The notes below the pieces were generated by a model. That model was not told the origin of the DNA. It did no database searches and was given only the letters and a program-made list of their open reading frames with translations. From Erythrocercus mccallii (taxonomy: Eukaryota > Chordata > Aves > Passeriformes > Dicruridae), in contig VZRG01000004.1 of NCBI GenBank assembly GCA_013397435.1, positions 1,401,560 through 1,465,559 on the forward strand: a stretch of DNA of 64,000 nt, written 5' to 3'. The stretch's first letter is position 1. Each line of letters starts with the position of its first letter. The translations under genes were made by a program, and so were the position numbers. Shown here piece by piece: positions 40,601-47,310 of this stretch.

Positions 40601-43600
40601 TGTTCTATAAAATAAAAAATTATATTTTTCTATATCAAGGTGTGATTTTCTGTTGAGGCACTGCCTTGCATTTAGAAAATCCTGAGGATCCCTAAAAGTT
40701 GGAAGAATATTTTAGGGAAGAATCACTTATGGTGTTCCATAGACTAACAAGCATATACTACTAACTGCTGTTGAAGACAGAATACTGGGCTAAATGGACC
40801 TTTTGTCTGGTCCAATAAAGCTACTTTTTTATGTTCTTACAATTTCCATGGATGAAAATCTGCCCACACACATGATTTTGTGACTATTCCTTTTGTCTTG
40901 CTTATGTCATTATGAGAAATGGTCTGAGAAAGTTCATGAAAAAAACATACCCTCATAATACCATCTACATTAATAAGGCCATTGTGAAAGAGAAATAACA
41001 CTTCTGGATTTAAGTTTTAGGTAATTTAGATGTTGATGAGGATGGAAAACTAGGAAAGGAAAACTAATGGTACTGTTATCTTTCCCAGTTCATTTGGTCA
41101 AATGTATCCTTTGGATTACAGATTTCCCAACTTGGAGCTCACAGACATAAAAAACAATATTCTTTTTTGAAGAGGAGAGCGAGTACCTGTGTGCATAGTT
41201 TTACTGCCTTGTGTGTATGAATAACTGAAATTACACATGGTGCTACTACCTACACAGGTTCAGCGTCAGTTATACCAGAAAAGATAACTGGAAACTTCCC
41301 TTCAAGCATAAAACTAGTTCTTTCATATTAGGAAAGATATGCAACTCAATCCAAGTATTAAGATAATCAACCCTTGGGATGCTAGCTTGATGTGCTCAAG
41401 AGTCTTTTCCATAAATGCTATATAAACTGTCTAAGCACACAAAATATGAGAAAATACAGGCTGCAGGAGTTCAAACCCATACAGTATGGCTCGTTAGTAG
41501 CTTGAGTTAAGCAAAAGTAGAGGAGATTTTCAATTCATGGAATAAAAATGCATCATAGACCGTCCTGTAGAAGGGTGTCAGATGTGGCTCAAGGAGTTCT
41601 GGAGCCATAGTGTCCTGGAGGCTGGGAAAAATACGTCAAGTCCCAGTGTTATGTCTACCAGCTTTCTGTGGTGTTTTGAGGGTTATTTTCTAGTGCCAGT
41701 TGCTGGCAGCAGAGATTCTGAGATAATCTATTGGTATAATTCATATCAATTGTTTCTATGTTCTAAAATCAGTGGGTATGCATTTATTAAAAAGTGTGTC
41801 AATGTGTGCATATATAAAGTTTGGCATCAAAGATTTTAAACAAGAAATGTGTTCTTGGAATTGTTAAAAGAGGAGATTGCAAGTATTAAAATATTGGTAG
41901 TACATCTAGTTTTTTCTTTTCTTTTTTTTTCTAATTCATTGTTTTATAGATTTAGGATTACCTTGGATATTTTGTTATTTATGTTAAGCATTGCATGATA
42001 CAACTTGCAGTTAATTTTTCTGAAAGTGAGTGATTTTATAATAAGCATATAAAATCACACATTTTTTTATAAAAATGTGGTGCTTGTTACTCAGAAAAAT
42101 AGTACTGCATGCTGCCCTGTGTTTTGTAACCTTTGGTTTATGCAGGAATATGCTGAATTTCAGTATCGGAGGAGGCACAGACAGCGTCGACGTGGAGACA
42201 TGCACAGTCTGCTGAGTAATACTCCAGACCCTGATGACCCCAGTGAGAGTACATTAGGTACGGACCTCTCTGAGGCTAGTTTTTTCTCTTCCTGCTTCAG
42301 AGGTAGTAGTGATCACAGTGTTTGTTCTTCTGTGGATACACTTTAAGGAAGTTTCAGATACATTGCTGTATTTTCCAGGATACAAGGTAAAGGCTTCTCT
42401 CTGCAGTTTTTTTATGTGATCTTAGAAGTGTTGTTGACTTCACTGTGGCTGCTGCTGTTCTAAAAGAGAAATAAATGCATTGATCTTCCCACTAACAATT
42501 CCTCAGATGTCCAGCGCAGATTTGCTTTGCTGAAGAAGTTTTGAAGGTCACTCGTACACGTCTTCTACACCAATGAAAAGAGCCAGTTGTGCATAGAATG
42601 TAGAGGCTACAGGCCTGTGGAAGAGCTCCCTAAGGCTGTATTCCAAAACTCTGCTCAGAAGGTGTATTAGCAAAGGCAGCCAGGAAAGAAGTTGGCCTGA
42701 GCTGTGACTTCCAGAGTGCTGCTCTTCTCACTGGTAGTGCAGTCTCTTAAGGTCTCTCTGTGGCTTGGCAGTCTGGGCTGGCTCAGTTCTGCCAGAATCC
42801 CAGCAAAGGTACAGAAATAGCTTGAATCCAAATCATACTGTGATAGTGTTTCTGCAGAGCTGCAGTCTGTGTGCTCAGTCTCTTAGCCACGCTGCACAGA
42901 CTCTCATCGCTGTGTCTCAAGAACTTAACACATAGCTTTTTTTAAAAAACTAAATGGAGAGATCCATTATTGAGGAGAAAGGATCACATGCATCCTTTAT
43001 TTTAGAAAAGGTAATCAAAATTTTGGTGAACTTTGGTTCTTCCCTATTACAAATAAAATGTACAACTTGAATGTTAGTTCAAGGACTAGATTTTGACTAA
43101 ACGCTTGGATATAGTAGTGATGGCCAAGTGCACACTGTTAAAGCATGCAAGAGAATATTATTTTCTTTCAGTCTATCACATTTTGAGTTTTGGAGTGGAA
43201 AATTCCATTTTCCAAAGTCAAAAGATTTACATTTATTTTCATTACAGAGCAGTTTTTTCTGGAGACAGCATCTTACTTCTATTTTTTGTTGGATTTAAGA
43301 AAACAGCAATGTCAGTAATTGCTGAAGTATTCACTAACAACTCTACTCTTAATTGTGCTGCAATGTTACAGTAAAAATTATTATAATGTTAACATTACCC
43401 CTGAGGTTTTGTCTTTGAAAGAACAAAGAAGTGGGCAAATGTGATTTGTAATCCACCTGTAAATGCATCCTGTATTTGGTCCACATGCAGTAATTGTCAG
43501 GGCTTTCCATAAATCATGTATGTGCCTTAGAAGCACTCTGCCCCTTCTGCCCATGCTCCCAATGGCATAGCCTGTGCTTTCATAGAGAAGGGTATTGAGG

Positions 43601-45066
43601 GCAGAAAGGACAAATGGGCCAGGCAGTCACTCCTAAACAGTGGGACAGGTGTTTGACCACTGTGCAAGAGCTGATGTGGAAGGAGTGGTTTGGATTCTTT
43701 CATTCAGAGTGAATAAAGGAGTAAAATTACACAACTAGGATCCAAAAGGAAGAAAGAGATTCTGTCAGTAAATCATAACAAAGGAGGCTTCCACGCTGGT
43801 TCTTCAACTGCTTTTGTTTTGATTGCCTGAACAGACACTCAGGAAGGTGGCAGCAGTAGAAGACATGGCACCTCCATGGTGAGTTCAGCTTCTATGGGTA
43901 TTCTGCACAGCTCTTCGCTTCATGACTATACCCCTGTCAGTCGCTCTGAAAACCAGGATTCTCTTCAGGTATCTCCCCTAATCTCTTCTCCATTCTCTGC
44001 TTTGCTTGCTCTCCTCTGCTCTGTCTTTCTGTGTCATTTTGTCTCTGCAAATTTTCTTAATTCTTCAAGGAGAAAGGGAGAATCTAGGACAACAAATTAC
44101 ACATTTCACAATGGTAAGAATTGCTAAACAATCATTGACAACAATAGTTACCTTTTAAATTGTGTTGTCAGCTCTGTTGGTAAAAATTGATTTTGATAAA
44201 GGACATGTAGGAATAATGAACGAATTTCAAATTTGAGTCAAAATTACTTTTCATCAAAAATATGTAACAAGATGCAAATTTCATTCTGAGAGCAACCTTA
44301 TGTATTTCCACAGGCTCTGAGTTCTCTGGATGAAGATGACCCAAACATCCTTCTAGCTATTCAGCTGTCATTACAAGAATCTGGCTTAGCCATAGATGAA
44401 GAAACTAGAGACTTTCTAAATAATGAGGCATCTTTAGGAGCAATAGGTACCTCTTTGCCTACAAGACTGGACTCTGCTCCCATAAGTATAGACAACCCAA
44501 GGGGTGCTTTGAGCAGCTCTGAGCTGCTAGAACTTGGTGACAGTCTGATGAGACTGGGTGCAGGCAACGATCCCTTCTCAGCTGATCATCTTCATTCCCA
44601 CCCCTGCAGTGAGACAAGAAGTGGATTATACTCAACATCAAGCGATGCTGATTCCAGCAGTCAAGATCCCAATACCAATGAAAATCTGCTTGGAAATATT
44701 ATGGCCTGGTTTCATGACATGAACCCACAGAGTATCGCTCTGATCCCCTCAACAAGTACAGAAACAGATGAGGAGTCACAGCATCCCAGTACTGAAGATG
44801 GGTCAGCAGGACAACCAAATCTTACAGACACAGGGCTGCAGCCTCAGGAAGAGCATGCGCTGTTTGAGGATGCACTCAAAAATGAAGGCAGAGGAACCCA
44901 AACAGAGGAAAGCACATCTGAAGAAAACATTATTCCAAGTGAAACAGCATCACAAATTGGTGATAATAACAGGGAGGTAACAAGCACCCTCGATGCTTCA
45001 GGAGATATTTCGAGTCAGACTCCTCAAACCTCAAGTGAATGGACTGAACATGTGCATCTGGTATGA
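4375..45066 (+). CDS. ANKIB1: ANKIB1, ankyrin repeat and IBR domain E3 ubiquitin ligase (18 coding exons, 5' end outside window)
   Basis: This is an RBR-type E3 ubiquitin-protein ligase of the Ariadne group, which passes ubiquitin from an E2 through a catalytic cysteine in RING2 to substrates. Eighteen exons join without a phase error: 4375-4675, 10658-10840, 17314-17431, 20941-21149, 23338-23426, 25175-25319, 26622-26788, 30923-31011, 32022-32152, 36164-36298, 36855-36941, 37035-37101, 37481-37626, 38194-38372, 38926-38977, 42146-42257, 43835-43968 and 44314-45066. They total 3097 nt, about 1031 residues. The human protein is about 1089 residues, so roughly 60 N-terminal residues lie upstream. 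Domain order is ankyrin repeats, UBA-like segment, RING1, IBR, RING2, Ariadne-type helices, basic segment, UIM and acidic tail ending EHVHLV. The assignment rests on near-identity with my recollection of human ANKIB1 in every exon. No frameshift or premature stop is present. Confidence 0.97.
5445..5640 (-). mobile_element. Eroded CR1 LINE fragment (antisense)
   Basis: The + strand reads like the complement of the CR1 3' region. The phrase tatcatcagcaaagttt is followed by a segment resembling the CR1 stretch that runs 'aacaggactggtcccagaac ... ccactagtgacc'. Divergence is high, so the boundaries are approximate. Inferred from remembered avian CR1 consensus. Confidence 0.5.
6098..6187. repeat. 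Imperfect tandem duplication of about 45 bp
   Basis: Two adjacent copies share the core ctttttgaaag, then agtggatttct, then a run ending in actgctt. The first copy begins at about 6100 and the second at about 6147. The copies differ by several substitutions and small indels. Confidence 0.6.
10658..10840 (+). CDS. ANKIB1: ANKIB1 exon: last ankyrin repeat
   Basis: The 183-nt exon is in phase 0 at both ends. It encodes [20 protein letters not shown], which finishes the ankyrin repeat opened in the previous exon, then an acidic linker containing [20 protein letters not shown]. The acceptor is ttttcag and the donor is gtcaga (+3 C, non-optimal). Confidence 0.95.
16370..16412. repeat. T/G-rich simple repeat
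   Basis: Runs of gttgttgttg and tttgtttgtttg lie immediately 5' of the CR1 fragment. Confidence 0.8.
16430..16672 (+). mobile_element. CR1 LINE 3' end (sense)
   Basis: The segment cttggagatatccaaaagcc is followed by 'atctggacatggtcctgggcagctggctctaagtgaccctg' and 'ggtcctttccaacctcagcc', matching the canonical CR1 3' UTR. It ends in a degenerate ttctatga terminal repeat. The first 100 bases are less certain. Confidence 0.85.
17314..17431 (+). CDS. ANKIB1: ANKIB1 exon: start of UBA-like segment
   Basis: The 118-nt exon starts in phase 0 and ends with one base of an Asp codon. It encodes [20 protein letters not shown] and then [19 protein letters not shown], the helical UBA-like region between the ankyrin repeats and the RBR module. 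The acceptor is weak (cttcttcttaaag) and the donor is ggtaatcc. Confidence 0.95.
17432..20940 (+). other. ANKIB1: ANKIB1 intron, 3.5 kb
   Basis: AT-rich intron with a (TG)n(TA)n microsatellite at about 20387-20411 and an A-run near 20501-20514. No gene, RNA or mobile element was recognised. Confidence 0.6.
20387..20411. repeat. (TG)n-(TA)n microsatellite
   Basis: A run of tgtgtgtg passes directly into tatatatatatata, followed by an A/C homopolymer stretch. Confidence 0.9.
20941..21149 (+). CDS. ANKIB1: ANKIB1 exon: UBA-like end and Pro/Ser/Thr linker
   Basis: The 209-nt exon contributes two bases of the Asp codon and ends in phase 0. It encodes [20 protein letters not shown], then a low-complexity linker with [20 protein letters not shown] and [15 protein letters not shown]. 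The linker precedes RING1 and carries several SP/TP sites. Confidence 0.95.
21150..23337 (+). other. ANKIB1: ANKIB1 intron, 2.2 kb
   Basis: AT-rich intron. No gene, RNA or recognisable repeat was found. Confidence 0.6.
23338..23426 (+). CDS. ANKIB1: ANKIB1 exon: RING1
   Basis: The 89-nt exon ends in phase 2. It encodes [20 protein letters not shown] then [10 protein letters not shown]. The C-x2-C, C-x-H and C-x2-C pattern supplies the zinc ligands of RING1, the E2-recruiting RING of an RBR ligase. The acceptor is tttacag and the donor gtgagt. Confidence 0.97.
23427..25174 (+). other. ANKIB1: ANKIB1 intron, 1.75 kb
   Basis: The intron contains a perfect two-copy 14-bp tandem repeat at 24365-24392. 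No other feature was recognised. Confidence 0.6.
24365..24392. repeat. Perfect 14-bp tandem repeat, two copies
   Basis: The unit gctcagagccacag occurs twice in direct succession, at 24365-24378 and 24379-24392, inside an ANKIB1 intron. Confidence 0.95.
25175..25319 (+). CDS. ANKIB1: ANKIB1 exon: RING1 end and linker to IBR
   Basis: The 145-nt exon completes an Ala codon and ends in phase 0. It encodes [20 protein letters not shown] followed by CFQLVP. The FCPAYDC pair gives the final RING1 zinc ligands. [15 protein letters not shown] is the helix before the IBR. Confidence 0.97.
25320..26621 (+). other. ANKIB1: ANKIB1 intron, 1.3 kb
   Basis: AT-rich intron ending in a long pyrimidine tract before the 26622 exon. 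No other feature was recognised. Confidence 0.6.
26622..26788 (+). CDS. ANKIB1: ANKIB1 exon: IBR (in-between-RING), first part
   Basis: The 167-nt exon ends in phase 2. It encodes [20 protein letters not shown], whose WCP-x2-GC is a hallmark IBR zinc motif, and [11 protein letters not shown], the C-x4-H-x2-C half. Between them lies a Ser/Thr-rich loop, [17 protein letters not shown], longer than in ARIH1. Confidence 0.97.
27341..27448 (+). CDS. Unidentified nested gene, candidate exon a
   Basis: A 108-nt open exon-like block begins at an ATG directly after an AG (ttttaag) and ends at a gtaaaa donor in phase 0. The 36 residues start [20 protein letters not shown] and continue [16 protein letters not shown]. 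The amino-acid composition is protein-like, unlike the AT-rich surroundings. The family was not recognised. The upstream pyrimidine tract is good (ctttttctttctgttatcttctac). It could be a first coding exon or an eroded copy of a gene; function is unknown. Confidence 0.35.
27713..27899 (+). CDS. Unidentified nested gene, candidate exon b
   Basis: A 187-nt open block runs in phase with candidate exon a (phase 0 entry) and ends at a strong donor, caag cag/gtacca, in phase 1. It encodes a Lys/Glu-rich start, then [20 protein letters not shown] and [15 protein letters not shown]. The acceptor (gaatgaaaag) is weak, so the 5' limit is uncertain, and an in-frame ATG exists at 27701. I did not recognise a domain. 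The tryptophan content and non-repetitive sequence argue against chance. Confidence 0.35.
28264..28400 (+). CDS. Unidentified nested gene, candidate last exon c
   Basis: An excellent acceptor (cttttttcattctcataatag) at 28263 opens an exon that needs two bases to complete a codon, matching the phase 1 exit of candidate exon b. It reads [20 protein letters not shown] and [18 protein letters not shown] and stops at TGA 28398-28400. Exons a to c would encode about 143 residues. A real transcript is inferred only from phase agreement and composition. Confidence 0.35.
28935..30459 (-). pseudogene. Broken minus-strand coding-like tract, unidentified
   Basis: Reading the minus strand from 30459 down gives successive open stretches in shifting frames: 30459-30346, 30416-30210, 30280-30041, 29539-29378, 29378-29268 and 29264-28935. 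They contain protein-like sequence such as [78 protein letters not shown] and [21 protein letters not shown] frame change near 29378 and an in-frame TAA at 29265-29267 break the last 200 codons. It looks like an eroded gene copy, or exons joined by splicing that I misplace. I could not identify the parent protein. A + strand ORF over 30019-30408 is an alternative reading of part of it. Confidence 0.35.
30923..31011 (+). CDS. ANKIB1: ANKIB1 exon: IBR end
   Basis: The 89-nt exon completes the Trp codon split by the previous intron. It encodes [20 protein letters not shown], whose cysteines finish the IBR, followed by KISEMKPEE leading to RING2. It ends in phase 1 at gtaaga. Confidence 0.96.
31012..32021 (+). 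other. ANKIB1: ANKIB1 intron, 1 kb
   Basis: AT-rich intron with no recognised feature. Its acceptor (ctctaaaaag) is unusually purine-rich, but the reading frame fixes it. Confidence 0.6.
32022..32152 (+). CDS. ANKIB1: ANKIB1 exon: RING2 with catalytic cysteine
   Basis: The 131-nt exon encodes [20 protein letters not shown] and [21 protein letters not shown]-x2-C is followed by the G-C-N-H-M signature. By homology with ARIH1, the cysteine in GCNHM accepts ubiquitin from the E2 as a thioester. It is intact here, so the ligase should be active. The exon ends in phase 0 at gtaaga. Confidence 0.97.
33175..33202. repeat. 28-bp inverted repeat (13-bp perfect arms, 2-nt spacer)
   Basis: The arms ctctatagagtat and atactctatagag are exact reverse complements separated by gt. 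A partial third arm, agtaactctata, follows directly. This could form a cruciform or hairpin; function is unknown. Confidence 0.95.
34068..34700 (-). mobile_element. CR1 LINE fragment (antisense), 3' part plus end of ORF2
   Basis: It starts with an eroded 3' terminus (cagagaatatgctgagttgg) and contains the CR1-typical 'cctggggagcctgttcca' region. It then has the complement of the ORF2 C-terminal region, near 34500-34680 (gcaggacctaccctcataaa, ctgacaggctgta, ttgtccttcttgcctttctt). The element is rearranged or heavily diverged in the middle. Confidence 0.8.
36164..36298 (+). CDS. ANKIB1: ANKIB1 exon: RING2 end and start of Ariadne-type helices
   Basis: The 135-nt exon is phase 0 at both ends. 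[16 protein letters not shown] supplies the last RING2 zinc ligands; [20 protein letters not shown] and EQSKEMTVE begin the helical region that in Ariadne proteins folds back on RING2 and controls autoinhibition. Confidence 0.97.
36855..36941 (+). CDS. ANKIB1: ANKIB1 exon: helical (Ariadne-type) segment
   Basis: The 87-nt exon is phase 0 at both ends and encodes [20 protein letters not shown] then FKNHELSYQ, a charged amphipathic helix. The acceptor is ttttccag and the donor gtgtgg. Confidence 0.96.
37035..37101 (+). CDS. ANKIB1: ANKIB1 exon: helical segment
   Basis: The 67-nt exon encodes [20 protein letters not shown] then SG, and exits in phase 1. The human protein, as I recall it, has Lys-Glu where this copy has Ser-Gly just before the junction. 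Confidence 0.96.
37481..37626 (+). CDS. ANKIB1: ANKIB1 exon: helical segment
   Basis: The 146-nt exon completes a Thr codon ([20 protein letters not shown]) and encodes [20 protein letters not shown] and KKEIFELMQ. It ends in phase 0. The sequence is almost identical to other vertebrates. Confidence 0.97.
38194..38372 (+). CDS. ANKIB1: ANKIB1 exon: helical segment and basic stretch
   Basis: The 179-nt exon encodes [40 protein letters not shown] and [18 protein letters not shown]. It exits in phase 2. [12 protein letters not shown] is a positively charged conserved patch. Confidence 0.97.
38373..38925 (+). other. ANKIB1: ANKIB1 intron, 0.55 kb
   Basis: Short AT-rich intron. Nothing was recognised in it. 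Confidence 0.6.
38926..38977 (+). CDS. ANKIB1: ANKIB1 exon: 52-nt mini-exon
   Basis: The exon completes a Ser codon and encodes [17 protein letters not shown], ending in phase 0. The aromatic [10 protein letters not shown] motif is conserved in the family. At 52 nt this is the shortest coding exon in the gene. Confidence 0.96.
38978..42145 (+). other. ANKIB1: ANKIB1 intron, 3.2 kb
   Basis: The intron holds an old CR1-type 3' tail on the + strand at about 40768-40840. The rest is AT-rich without a recognised feature. Confidence 0.6.
40768..40840 (+). mobile_element. Old CR1-type 3' tail (sense)
   Basis: The sequence gaatactgggctaaatggac, followed by 'cttttgtctggtccaataaagctac' and ending ttatgttctta, matches the widespread sauropsid CR1-family tail. 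Confidence 0.55.
42146..42257 (+). CDS. ANKIB1: ANKIB1 exon: Arg-rich segment
   Basis: The 112-nt exon encodes [20 protein letters not shown], then [17 protein letters not shown], and exits in phase 1 at gtacgg. The [11 protein letters not shown] cluster resembles a basic nuclear-localisation or nucleic-acid-binding patch (inference). The reading frame stays open into the intron for 29 more codons. Confidence 0.96.
42258..43834 (+). other. ANKIB1: ANKIB1 intron, 1.6 kb, with possible alternative end
   Basis: The first 89 nt read in frame with the upstream exon to a TAA at 42344-42346. An AATAAA lies at 42470-42475 and another near 43051. Otherwise no feature was recognised. Confidence 0.55.
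43835..43968 (+). CDS. ANKIB1: ANKIB1 exon: Ser-rich segment
   Basis: The 134-nt exon completes an Asp codon and encodes [40 protein letters not shown] and DSLQ, ending in phase 0. It is a disordered phospho-acceptor-rich linker before the UIM. Confidence 0.96.
43969..44313 (+). other. ANKIB1: ANKIB1 intron, 345 bp, open in frame at its 5' end
   Basis: The intron starts gtatct and remains in frame for 52 codons to a TAA at 44125-44127. The read-through peptide includes a hydrophobic run, [20 protein letters not shown]. It is otherwise featureless. Confidence 0.6.
44314..45066 (+). CDS. ANKIB1: ANKIB1 last coding exon: UIM and acidic C-terminal tail
   Basis: This exon encodes 250 residues to TGA 45064-45066. 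Near its start, [20 protein letters not shown] matches the ubiquitin-interacting motif consensus (acidic cluster, then A-I-x-x-S-L-x-E). A conserved block [20 protein letters not shown] follows. The tail is acidic and Ser/Thr-rich and ends [15 protein letters not shown]. The region between these blocks diverges most from the human sequence. Confidence 0.97.
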   Translation, partial: ALSSLDEDDPNILLAIQLSLQESGLAIDEETRDFLNNEASLGAIGTSLPTRLDSAPISIDNPRGALSSSELLELGDSLMRLGAGNDPFSADHLHSHPCSETRSGLYSTSSDADSSSQDPNTNENLLGNIMAWFHDMNPQSIALIPSTSTETDEESQHPSTEDGSAGQPNLTDTGLQPQEEHALFEDALKNEGRGTQTEESTSEENIIPSETASQIGDNNREVTSTLDASGDISSQTPQTSSEWTEHVHLV

Positions 45067-47310
45067 AAAAATATAAATCTGGAGTAAAAGAATGGCGGTG
45101 ACAGATGGTACAGCACGTGGAGTAAGCATTATGGAGGCTTTGATCCACATAATTGCAGCTCAGTTGTAACCACTGACATAACGGATACTTAGGAGTTCTC
45201 TTGAATTGCAGTTCTTCATAATAACGTGAACCTTTCAAGGAATATCCTTTGCATTTAACTAGGTAGTATTTGCCTTTTTGCTCTCAAGAGAAAGGAATAA
45301 GTAGGTTGTATTCCACATTCCTAATACAATGCAGCATCTGTTTAGCCTTAGGTTGATGATCCTTAACTTGAAAGTACGGATTAAAGGCTTACACTGATTA
45401 TTTTGGTTGGTTTTCCTAAGAAGTAGTTAATTCCATTTTTTAGAACTCATAATTTCACCAAAATAACATCTAGTAGTTCATTTGCATTTTGATTTTGTTT
45501 TCCATAACTTTTCCTTACTCATTTTTGATTTTTGTTAGCAGTGTGAACGGAGGTATTTAATGCTTCTCTGTAGTACTGCTCCAGGAACAAGTTTTAGGGG
45601 ATATTCTTTCCCTTTAAAATCAAAGATTTTTTCATGTCTATTTACAGTCCAAATGTGCCAAACTGTGAAAAGTTAACTGGCAGTAGCCTAATGGAACAGT
45701 GCAGTGTTACTCTATCCAACTAATCTCATAATTCTTAGCAGTGAAAGAAACCACTGGGTAGCATTGCTTCTCTAAATTTAATTGGCATATGTTGCCATGG
45801 TGACTGCATTTAATTAAATGTAGCCTGTATCTTAAGTTAATAAAACCTAATGCTGCTGTTAAACAGTTATTTTAAGTATTAAAATACAGTGAGTTAGCAA
45901 CAGCTATGCTGTATTTTAAGAGACACTTTAATGGAAGTGCAATCATAGTTCTTTGTTTTCATAATTCTACAAAGCATTTTATGCACTAATAGTGCAATTA
46001 CTTTTAATGATAACATTTTATAAAAATATAGGAATACAGAATTTTCATATATTAGCCAGTCCCACAATTAAAAGTTCAGATAACACATCCTGCTCAACAT
46101 GTTACGGTGCCTTTGCCTAACCCAACTGGATAGTTGCCACAGTTAAACAAGTAATTCAAATTCAGTGTTTGTTCTGGAGTAACTATGCTATTAATTGCAA
46201 AGACCTCCATAAAACCACCCATGGCCTTGCCTTTACAGTAAATAACTAAACGTTCAGTCAGTGTTTTTGCATATACAAAACACTACTAGGTATTTGTTCA
46301 ATTGCACAATATTCATTTGCTGTGTGATTACTGTTTAGTGTAAGAAAAAAATTTAAAAATAATAATAAAAAAAAAAAAACACAAAAAAACCTTTTCCTAG
46401 TTGTTGTACCGTGAAAAACAAAAATACTGGTTTTAGATTTGCTTAAAAGCATCAATCTACAGTTAGTGAGATACAATGGTACAATATGTAATTACAACTA
46501 GAATAAGTTGTTCAAATGGCTGTTTTAATTACATATAATCAAAACTTTTCATAACATGAGCAAATTACCTACACTCCATTTTAAGTTTTCCTTAACTGTT
46601 ACCAGAGATTTGTTGATATGATATAAAAGTTTACTACTACTGAGTGTGTATAGGCAAGTGTCATGATAGCAAAGTTTATGTATTGATTACTGTGAGTTCA
46701 AGTGAGTGTTTTGGTAACTAATTCATACAAATCCAGCTTTGGAACCTTGCAGTTACAAGGTTCATATTAGTAAAAAATGAAATAATAATATTTTACCCTT
46801 ACCCCATAGAAGTTTTGTCCATTTTCAAGCATCTTTAGAGAGAATGAATTAGAATAGTCTAAATAATTTTCCAACTTTTCCTCTAGCCACCCTACTCCTG
46901 ACATAATATTGAGCCTTTGAAAAATACCTATAGGTATAAAGTCCTTCAACTAAAACGGTCCTTCATGAACTGTCATCATGAATTGGTCTGAAAGTTGTTT
47001 AACTCACATAGCTTCCTTGAATGGTAATTTCTGAATAGAAAGATTCTCACAAAAAGGTTGTGTATTGCATTGAGATGTCTTGCAAAGTTGCAGTAAGATA
47101 TGTAAGAGTGCTCTCTGTGAAGATAGTGAAGTTTGTGGGTTCTGGTTTTATGTGATTTGGTTAGGTTGTGCAGTATATCCATTGTTTCCGTGTTACTCTT
47201 ATGAGCATGAAATTAGACTATTAAATTTGTATTTTCTTGGTACTTATTTTAACATCATAGTCATTGACTTTACAATTCAAAAATAAAAGTTTGGCAAGAC
47301 TATTTTGTAA
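45067..47310 (+). other. ANKIB1: ANKIB1 3' UTR
   Basis: AT-rich sequence after the stop without coding signal, consistent with a long 3' UTR. Candidate poly(A) signals are AATAAA at 45839-45844, in the A-rich tract around 46362-46375, and at 47282-47287. The last precedes a T/G-rich stretch and is the preferred distal site. The end is approximate. Confidence 0.65.
47282..47287 (+). terminator. ANKIB1: Candidate distal ANKIB1 polyadenylation signal
   Basis: AATAAA is followed within 15-40 nt by T/G-rich sequence (gtttggc, attttgtaaacctgttaatttt). It lies 2.2 kb after the stop, similar to the long 3' UTR of the mammalian gene. Confidence 0.5.
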
